Assembly (NCBI GenBank): GCA_049115715.1
Contig: JAGDZQ010000003.1
Coordinates: forward strand, 1-64,000
Length of the DNA: 64,000 nucleotides
Source: JAMZMI01 sp049115715
GTDB taxonomy: Bacteria; Bacteroidota; Bacteroidia; Cytophagales; Cyclobacteriaceae
Reading direction: 5' to 3'
Every line of letters starts with the position of its first letter. Position 1 is the stretch's first letter. Both the position numbers and the translations under genes were made by a program. This document shows, in pieces, positions 54,951-61,260 of the stretch. The notes under the pieces are model-generated. The model did no database searches. It saw only the letters and a program-made list of their open reading frames with translations, and was not told the DNA's origin.

Positions 54951-56063
54951 ATGATAAAGTGTAGTGCAGCCATAGCCACTGGAAACGGGAATTTTGTGAT
55001 TGAGCAAATCGAGGTAGATGATCCAGCTCCAGATGAAGTACTCGTGCGTGTCAAAGCAGCGGGCTTATGCCACACAGATCACGATTCTTTGAACTGGGGC
55101 AAGCCAATCGTGATGGGGCATGAAGGAGCTGGAATCGTAGAAAAGGTTGGTAGCGAGGTGACTGATTTCAAATCAGGAGACGCTCTGATACTTAACTGGG
55201 CTACTCCCTGTGGCCATTGTTTTCAGTGCAAAGAAGAGAACGAACACATTTGTGAAAACAACTCTCCTGTGGTAGCTGGAGCAAATGGCTATACTCCAGG
55301 ACACGCACACATTGATGGAACTAAATGGAACGGAAACTCAATTGAAAGATCTTTTAACATAGGCACACTCTCAGAATATACTCTTGTAAAAGCCTCCGCT
55401 TGCGTAAAGCTCAATAGCGATAAGCTCTCCTTTGAAGGAGCGAGTATCATCAGCTGCGGAGTAATGACTGGATATGGTTCTGCCGTAAATAGCGCCAAAG
55501 TAAAAGCAGGTTCATCTGCTGTAGTATTGGGTACTGGAGGAGTAGGGCTCAACGTTATCCAAGGAATCAGAATCTCAGGAGCCTCCATGATTATTGCGAT
55601 AGACATCAATCCCAACCGTCTGGAAATGGCTAAGCAATTTGGAGCAACTCATACCATACTAGCTAAAAAGGAAGACAAAGGCCTGACAGAAGCGGCCAAG
55701 GAGGTACACAAAATGACTGAGGGTCGCGGAGCAGATTACGCCTTTGAGTGCACAGCTATTCCAGCATTAGGAGCAGCGCCACTCGCGATGGTAAGAAATG
55801 CTGGCACTGCAGTACAAGTAAGCGGTATTGAAGAGGAAATCACAATTGATATGCGCTTGTTTGAATGGGACAAAATTTACATCAACCCTCTTTATGGAAA
55901 ATGTAATCCTCAAACTGACTTCCCTAAACTCGTAGAATTGTTTGATAAGGGAGATTTGATGTTGGATGAAATGATTACAAACTCTTACAGCCTGGACAAC
56001 TTGCAAGAAGCGTTTGATGATATGCTTTCTGGTAAAAATGCTAAAGGAGTTATTACCTTTTAA
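54951..56063 (+). CDS. zinc-dependent alcohol dehydrogenase, class III-like
   Basis: A 370-residue medium-chain NAD(P)-dependent dehydrogenase. Catalytic zinc ligands are C40 (GLCHTDH), H57 with E58 (GHEGAG) and a later cysteine. The structural zinc is held by C87, C90, C93 and C101. The nucleotide fold is GTGGVGLNV, followed by the acidic residue in AIDINPNR. The GHEGAGIVEKVG and DINPNR segments resemble class III (S-hydroxymethyl-thiol, formaldehyde) enzymes. Placed between a dioxygenase and a formyl-thiol-hydrolase-like esterase, it could oxidise a thiol adduct of formaldehyde; that is inference. Other sugar or aryl alcohols are possible. Confidence 0.9.
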   Translation: MIKCSAAIATGNGNFVIEQIEVDDPAPDEVLVRVKAAGLCHTDHDSLNWGKPIVMGHEGAGIVEKVGSEVTDFKSGDALILNWATPCGHCFQCKEENEHICENNSPVVAGANGYTPGHAHIDGTKWNGNSIERSFNIGTLSEYTLVKASACVKLNSDKLSFEGASIISCGVMTGYGSAVNSAKVKAGSSAVVLGTGGVGLNVIQGIRISGASMIIAIDINPNRLEMAKQFGATHTILAKKEDKGLTEAAKEVHKMTEGRGADYAFECTAIPALGAAPLAMVRNAGTAVQVSGIEEEITIDMRLFEWDKIYINPLYGKCNPQTDFPKLVELFDKGDLMLDEMITNSYSLDNLQEAFDDMLSGKNAKGVITF

Positions 56064-56072
56064 ATCATCCCA

Positions 56073-56867
56073 ATGACTAGATTTAAAACCACAGAGGTAT
56101 CTGACGATCAATTCGAAAACGGATTGAAATTCATCACAGTTAAAACTCCAAACCTAAAAGGACGCGGAGACATCTGCTTGTACGTACCGGACACAGAAGA
56201 AGTCGACTTACCAGTTGTCACCTTGCTACATGGTGTCTATGGAAGTGCTTGGATATGGGCGCTAAAAGGCGGAGCTGCTCATACCGTCGCTAAACTGATT
56301 AAAGATCAACGTATCCAACCGATGATTTTGGTTATGCCTTCAGACGGTCTTTGGGGTGATGGTTCAGCCTATTTACCTCACAACAGTTTAGATTTTGAAA
56401 AATGGATAGTAGAAGATGTACGTGACGCGGTAATCGAAAATCTGCCTTCAGCATCAGCTCAGTCTCCTCAGTTCATTTCTGGTCTCTCTATGGGAGGATA
56501 TGGAGCTTTAAGACTGGGAGCAAAATATGCCAATCAATACCGTGGGATATCTGCGCATTCATCCATTACCGCGGTGGATCAAATGAGTTTGTTTGTAGAG
56601 GAATCACTAGAAAATTACAGGCAAAACGATGAAAGACTTGAAGCTTTCGAGATCATTTCATCCAATCGGGACATTCTCCCTCCTTTGAGATTCGATTGTG
56701 GAGAAAATGACCTCCTCATCGAACACAACAGGAAATTGCATCAACAACTTCAAGCATCCAATATCGATCATCAATACGAAGAATTCGAAGGAGCACATGA
56801 ATGGACTTATTGGCAGGAACATCTAAATGACACGCTGCTGTTTTTCAATAATCTTTTGAAAAAATAG
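56073..56867 (+). CDS. esterase D / S-formylglutathione hydrolase-like protein
   Basis: A 264-residue cytoplasmic alpha/beta hydrolase of the putative esterase family. Nucleophile S139 lies in GLSMGGYGALRLG, close to the GxSMGGxGAL of S-formylglutathione hydrolases. The catalytic aspartate is in DCGENDLLIEHN and the histidine in EGAHEWTYW. It lies 9 bp after the dehydrogenase and overlaps the ferredoxin start by one base. The pairing with a class III-like dehydrogenase suggests it cleaves a formyl-thiol ester. A sugar acetyl or feruloyl esterase is the alternative. Confidence 0.85.
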   Translation: MTRFKTTEVSDDQFENGLKFITVKTPNLKGRGDICLYVPDTEEVDLPVVTLLHGVYGSAWIWALKGGAAHTVAKLIKDQRIQPMILVMPSDGLWGDGSAYLPHNSLDFEKWIVEDVRDAVIENLPSASAQSPQFISGLSMGGYGALRLGAKYANQYRGISAHSSITAVDQMSLFVEESLENYRQNDERLEAFEIISSNRDILPPLRFDCGENDLLIEHNRKLHQQLQASNIDHQYEEFEGAHEWTYWQEHLNDTLLFFNNLLKK

Positions 56868-57151
56868 TGTCGTACAAAATCAAAATTGGAGACAAGGAGT
56901 TTGAGTCGCTAGAGCGAGAATCAGTACTCGAATGCCTCCTCCGAAATGGTGAAGATGCAAGTTATTCTTGCAAAAAGGGACTTTGCGAAAGCTGCCGACT
57001 CCTCAGCGATAGCGAACATATATCAGCTATTGCCCGAAGTGCTTTTAAGTTCACTGAAGACCGACTGTCCTTTCTTGCATGCATTTGCCTTCCAAAAGGG
57101 GATATCAAAGTAAGCTACCCTCCTGCTGATAAAGACATTCAAGCTATTTAG
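56867..57151 (+). CDS. [2Fe-2S] plant-type ferredoxin
   Basis: A 94-residue electron carrier with a plant-type cluster motif C35-x4-C40-x2-C43, and the last ligand at C72 or C74. It lacks the usual glycine in CxxGxC, reading CKKGLCESC. The start is GTG at 56867, overlapping the esterase stop by one base. It ends the operon; no reductase lies beside it. It could reduce the iron of the dioxygenase or serve an unseen oxygenase. Confidence 0.85.
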   Translation: MSYKIKIGDKEFESLERESVLECLLRNGEDASYSCKKGLCESCRLLSDSEHISAIARSAFKFTEDRLSFLACICLPKGDIKVSYPPADKDIQAI

Positions 57152-57352
57152 ACAAAGGAGATTAGAGGTTGTGTTGATCGTCAATATTATACAATCTAAT
57201 GGCGGCCTATCGATCTAATTCCAACTCTCCCTATATTTGTTTTAATCACCTATGATGATATTTAAAGTAAACCGATTGCGCAGACCATGCTATCCTGCCT
57301 CTCGTACCTTAGTTATTAAGTTTCATTGCCACCCATATTTATAGTCTAACCC
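57152..57352. other. GH2 gene promoter region
   Basis: A 201-bp gap with an exact -7 element TATATTTG at 57232-57239, which would give a leader of about 105 nt for the GH2 gene. No -33 TTTG at consensus distance and no terminator hairpin were found for the ferredoxin operon. Confidence 0.45.
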
Positions 57353-60300
57353 ATGAATAAGAAGAATTTCTATCTCCTATTGATCGCAGTTTTTGCTCTG
57401 CAGCTACAGTCGTTTAGCCAATACCAAAACGACTGGGAAAACCCACTAGTCGTTCAGAAAAATCGAGAAAAATCCAGAGCTACATTATATTCTTATCCAA
57501 CCACTTCACTAGCTGAAAAAGGAAATAGGGAAGCATCCCCATGGTTCAAATCGCTAAACGGAACTTGGAAATTCAATTGGGTTAAAAAACCCGTCGATGC
57601 TCCCGAAGACTTCTACAAATCTTCCTTTGATGTATCGAGCTGGGACGACATAGAGGTTCCATCCAGTTGGGAAATGAAAGGATACGGTCAGATGACCTAT
57701 GTAAATGCCGGATACGGTTTCCCGAAAAACGAACCCTTCACCAATGCAGAATGGAACCCTGTCGGGTCTTATAAAAGAACCATCGACATCCCATCGGACT
57801 GGTCGGATAAAACTGTACTTATCAACTTTGGTGGAGTCTCAAGCGCCTATTACCTCTATGTAAATGGCAAAGAGGTTGGCTATAATCAAGGCTCAAGAAC
57901 CAATACAGAATTTGACATCACTGATTATATAAGCAGTGGAGAAAACACAATTGCGGTAAAAGTTTACAGATGGAGTGACGCCTCTTATCTCGAAGATCAA
58001 GATGCATGGAGAATGAGTGGCATTTTCCGTGAAGTCTATCTTCAGGCGATTCCTCAAGTAGCCATTTCCGACCTATTTGTGAGAACTCCACTTGATAACC
58101 TATATCAGGACGGACAGCTACAGATTCGCCCAAGGCTCAAGGTGAGTTCTGATGAGAATTTGAACAAATACACGATCAAGGCGCAGCTTATAGATGCGAA
58201 TGGCACACCCCAATTCGACAACCCAATACAACTAGGGGCTAGCATGATTGCAAACGAGTGGTACCCCCAAAGAGACAATGTACCATTTGCAATTATGGAA
58301 GCCAATATGAAAAACCCAAGGAAGTGGTCTGCGGAAACACCTTACTTATATACTTTGGTCGTAAGCCTTGAGAAGGATCAGGAAGTGATCCAAGCTGTAA
58401 GCACAAAAGTTGGATTTAGACAAATCGACATCAAAGATGGAGTCTACCACATCAATGGTCAGAGGATCATCATGTTTGGAGTCAACCGACACGACCATAG
58501 TGATGTCAACGGAAAAGCCGTAACCAGAGAGGAAATGCGCAAAGACGTTGAGATACTGAAGCAGTACAATATGAACTGCATCCGAACCTCGCACTACCCC
58601 AACGATCCGTATTTGTATGACCTGTGTGATGAATATGGAGTCTATGTAATGGATGAAACCAATCTGGAAACACATGGATACAGAGGAGAACTAACCAATA
58701 AGTCAGAGTATGCTTATGCTTTTCTTGACAGAGCTTTTCGTATGGTTGAGCGCGACAAAAATCATCCCTCGATTGTATTCTGGTCACTAGGAAATGAATC
58801 AGGCACTGGCCCTAATCACGCTTTGATGTCAGGCTGGATCAAAGATTATGACCCTACAAGACCTATTCACTACGAAGGCGCACAGGGAGACCCCAATCAT
58901 CCCGCATATGTACGCATAGATCGTATGAAAAAGGGCTACCCAAATATCAATGCAAAAGACCCGGATTATGTAGATGTCGTAAGTCGCATGTATGCCACTG
59001 CAGACCAGATGGTTGAATTGGCTATGAATCCATACGACAATAGACCAATAATCAATTGCGAATTCATGCACGCGATGGGGAACTCTGTAGGTGGGTTAAA
59101 AAACTATCTCGACGCTGCTCGAAATCACCCCAATATCATTGGAGGTATGATATGGGATTACATTGATCAGGGAATATTGTTAGAAAAAGATGGACAGGAA
59201 TACTGGGGTTATGGGGGTGACCCTAATCCAAATTTTGGGGCACACCCGGGACGTCTCAACTTTTGCCTCAATGGACTCATTAATCCTGACCGAAGCATTA
59301 AGCCAGCTATTATTGAGTGCAAAAAAGTATTCCAACCTGTAGTGATCAGTCAGTCTTCGGCAAATACATTTAGCATTCAAAACTACCATCACTTCAAAAC
59401 ACTCAGCGACTACAAGATAAAGTGGACATTGTTGAAAAACGGCGTAAGCAGCAAATCAGGCTCTGTTTCTACTCCTGAGTGTAAACCTGGAGAAACAGCA
59501 GAAATCAAAATTCCTTTGGATTACAACACACTAGAAAAATCAGCCGAGTACGTCTTGACAATCAACCTTACCCTAAAATCGAAAACCAAATATGCTTCAG
59601 CCGGTCATGAAGTAGCTTGGGAGCAATTTATCATTCAATCAGCTTCTACTAATGCTCCCTCTGTTGCATCCACTACTTTTAATGAAGGAAGTGACGAGAT
59701 ATCCATAAAATCAGGAAAGCTAACGGCGATCATTGACAAAAAAACAGGAGTACTAACTTCTCTGACTAACAATGGGATCAAAATCCTAGCCCAACCCTTG
59801 AAGCCTAACTTCACAAGAGCTACTACAGATAACGATGGCTCCCATGGAAACAAAATATATAAAGAAGGTAAAGCTTGGGCAGATTTGGCTGAAAAACTAG
59901 AGGTCGTTTCCATAGAAATCAATGACAAACAAAGCTCGATAACTCTAAAAGCCAAGACACCAGTTGAAGGAGCCATTATTACCACAACTTATCAGTTTCT
60001 TGCAGGCAATCAAGTCAAAGTCAGCCTTGCTATTGATAAGCCCGAAAAAGCTCCTTCTCTTATGAGGTTTGGGATGCAGACTGCCATTTCGAGTAAATAC
60101 AGTCAAGCTTCGTTTTATGGAAAAGGCCCGCATGAGACCTATTGGGATAGAAAAGAAAGCGGCAAACTTGGTTACTTCAAGATGCCGACTAAGGATATCT
60201 ACTTTGAGTACATCTATCCGCAAGAAAACGGTAATCGGAGTGATGTTCGCTGGTTTGAGTTGAAAAACAGCAAGTCTTCATTCAAGGTAATCGGAATCCC

Positions 60301-60517
60301 AAACGTAGATTTTTCTGTTTGGCCTTATACCCAGAAAAACCTTGATGAATCGATGAAGGTCTATCAGCTAGAAGAACAAGATTTCTACACGGTTAACATT
60401 GACTATAAGCAAACAGGAGTAGGAGGAGATGATAGCTGGAGTGATAAGGCTATGGCACTACCTGAATACCGATTGACAGGCTCGGCATACGCTTATTCAT
60501 TTATTATTGATTTGTAA
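57353..60517 (+). CDS. GH2 beta-galactosidase
   Basis: A 1054-residue exported beta-galactosidase, LacZ-type. Signal peptide 1-22. Sugar-binding domain at about 60-235, an immunoglobulin-like domain, then the TIM barrel at about 355-650. The acid/base is E482 (SLGNESGTGPNH) and the nucleophile E570 (IINCEFMHAMGNS). A Bgal_small_N beta-sandwich forms the C-terminus. The length matches LacZ (about 1024) plus a signal peptide. It indicates that the glycan attacked by this locus contains beta-linked galactose or a modified galactose. Confidence 0.93.
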   Translation: MNKKNFYLLLIAVFALQLQSFSQYQNDWENPLVVQKNREKSRATLYSYPTTSLAEKGNREASPWFKSLNGTWKFNWVKKPVDAPEDFYKSSFDVSSWDDIEVPSSWEMKGYGQMTYVNAGYGFPKNEPFTNAEWNPVGSYKRTIDIPSDWSDKTVLINFGGVSSAYYLYVNGKEVGYNQGSRTNTEFDITDYISSGENTIAVKVYRWSDASYLEDQDAWRMSGIFREVYLQAIPQVAISDLFVRTPLDNLYQDGQLQIRPRLKVSSDENLNKYTIKAQLIDANGTPQFDNPIQLGASMIANEWYPQRDNVPFAIMEANMKNPRKWSAETPYLYTLVVSLEKDQEVIQAVSTKVGFRQIDIKDGVYHINGQRIIMFGVNRHDHSDVNGKAVTREEMRKDVEILKQYNMNCIRTSHYPNDPYLYDLCDEYGVYVMDETNLETHGYRGELTNKSEYAYAFLDRAFRMVERDKNHPSIVFWSLGNESGTGPNHALMSGWIKDYDPTRPIHYEGAQGDPNHPAYVRIDRMKKGYPNINAKDPDYVDVVSRMYATADQMVELAMNPYDNRPIINCEFMHAMGNSVGGLKNYLDAARNHPNIIGGMIWDYIDQGILLEKDGQEYWGYGGDPNPNFGAHPGRLNFCLNGLINPDRSIKPAIIECKKVFQPVVISQSSANTFSIQNYHHFKTLSDYKIKWTLLKNGVSSKSGSVSTPECKPGETAEIKIPLDYNTLEKSAEYVLTINLTLKSKTKYASAGHEVAWEQFIIQSASTNAPSVASTTFNEGSDEISIKSGKLTAIIDKKTGVLTSLTNNGIKILAQPLKPNFTRATTDNDGSHGNKIYKEGKAWADLAEKLEVVSIEINDKQSSITLKAKTPVEGAIITTTYQFLAGNQVKVSLAIDKPEKAPSLMRFGMQTAISSKYSQASFYGKGPHETYWDRKESGKLGYFKMPTKDIYFEYIYPQENGNRSDVRWFELKNSKSSFKVIGIPNVDFSVWPYTQKNLDESMKVYQLEEQDFYTVNIDYKQTGVGGDDSWSDKAMALPEYRLTGSAYAYSFIIDL

Positions 60518-60566
60518 AACTCAATGAAAGGCCTCTTTTAAATGATTAAGTTTTGTGGAAAGCTTT

Positions 60567-60585
60567 GAAATCGATCTCCGATTTC
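60567..60585. terminator. weak hairpin after the GH2 gene
   Basis: GAAATCG (60567-60573) and CGATTTC (60579-60585) pair around a 5-base loop, 50 bp after the GH2 stop. There is no U-tract, so terminator function is uncertain. Confidence 0.3.
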
Positions 60586-60708
60586 TGGGAAGTAACTTGA
60601 AGATTAGTTGAAAAAAATCATCGGGAGCTGACACTACATTGGTCTACAAAATTACCTTCAGATAGTAATTGCTTAAATTAAAGTCAATTATCGTAAAACC
60701 TCAGTATC

Positions 60709-61248
60709 ATGACCAAACCAAAAAATCTGCTTATTGTAGTTTCAATTCTACTTCTCGCCTTTAAAAGTGACACTCCGTCGCAACAACAAGGATTGCTGCC
60801 CCATCATAAAATGGCTCACATTGGGATAGTGGTTAAAGACATGGACGTGTCCCTGGGTAACTGGATGAATCTTCTAGGATTAGAAGAACGTCCCAATATA
60901 TCCATTGCGGTAGGACATGAAGACAATCCTACACAATACCGAGGTAAACCATCAAACGCTCAAGCCAAATTGGCCTTTTTACAACTTGAAAACATTGAGG
61001 TAGAACTAATCGAACCAATCGGGACAGAACCTAGTCATTGGAGAGAGTTTCTGGAAACCAAAGGAGAAGGAGTGCATCACATTGCCTTTTGGGTAGACAA
61101 CTTAGGTGAAATTCATATCGACAACTTCGAAAAAAACGGACTCTCTCTTGCTCAACATGGAGGCTGGAAAGGAGGAGAATACGGCTACATGGATGGAATG
61201 GAATCTCTGGGAGTAATGGTAGAGATCCTTGAGACCTACAACAAATAA
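60709..61248 (+). CDS. exported VOC (glyoxalase-fold) protein
   Basis: A 179-residue protein of the vicinal oxygen chelate fold, exported by an N-terminal hydrophobic segment at about 5-18. Two beta-alpha-beta-beta-beta modules are visible: MAHIGIVVKDMDVSLGNWMNLLGL and EGVHHIAFWVDN. Candidate metal ligands are H37, E94, H126 and E176, by position only. The closest match in general form is methylmalonyl-CoA epimerase/glyoxalase, but its extracytoplasmic location argues for another substrate, possibly a sugar. It lies 12 bp before the cytochrome gene and is likely co-transcribed with it. Confidence 0.8.
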   Translation: MTKPKNLLIVVSILLLAFKSDTPSQQQGLLPHHKMAHIGIVVKDMDVSLGNWMNLLGLEERPNISIAVGHEDNPTQYRGKPSNAQAKLAFLQLENIEVELIEPIGTEPSHWREFLETKGEGVHHIAFWVDNLGEIHIDNFEKNGLSLAQHGGWKGGEYGYMDGMESLGVMVEILETYNK

Positions 61249-61260
61249 AACTAATCTTGG

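Noticed and set aside
54951..56063. Calling the zinc dehydrogenase and esterase a proven formaldehyde detoxification pair
   Set aside because: Sequence motifs fit, but substrate and thiol cofactor cannot be read from sequence; kept as a hypothesis only.
57231..57240. TATATTTG in front of GH2 as a complete promoter
   Set aside because: No TTTG at the expected -33 distance; reported as a -7 candidate inside the gap only.
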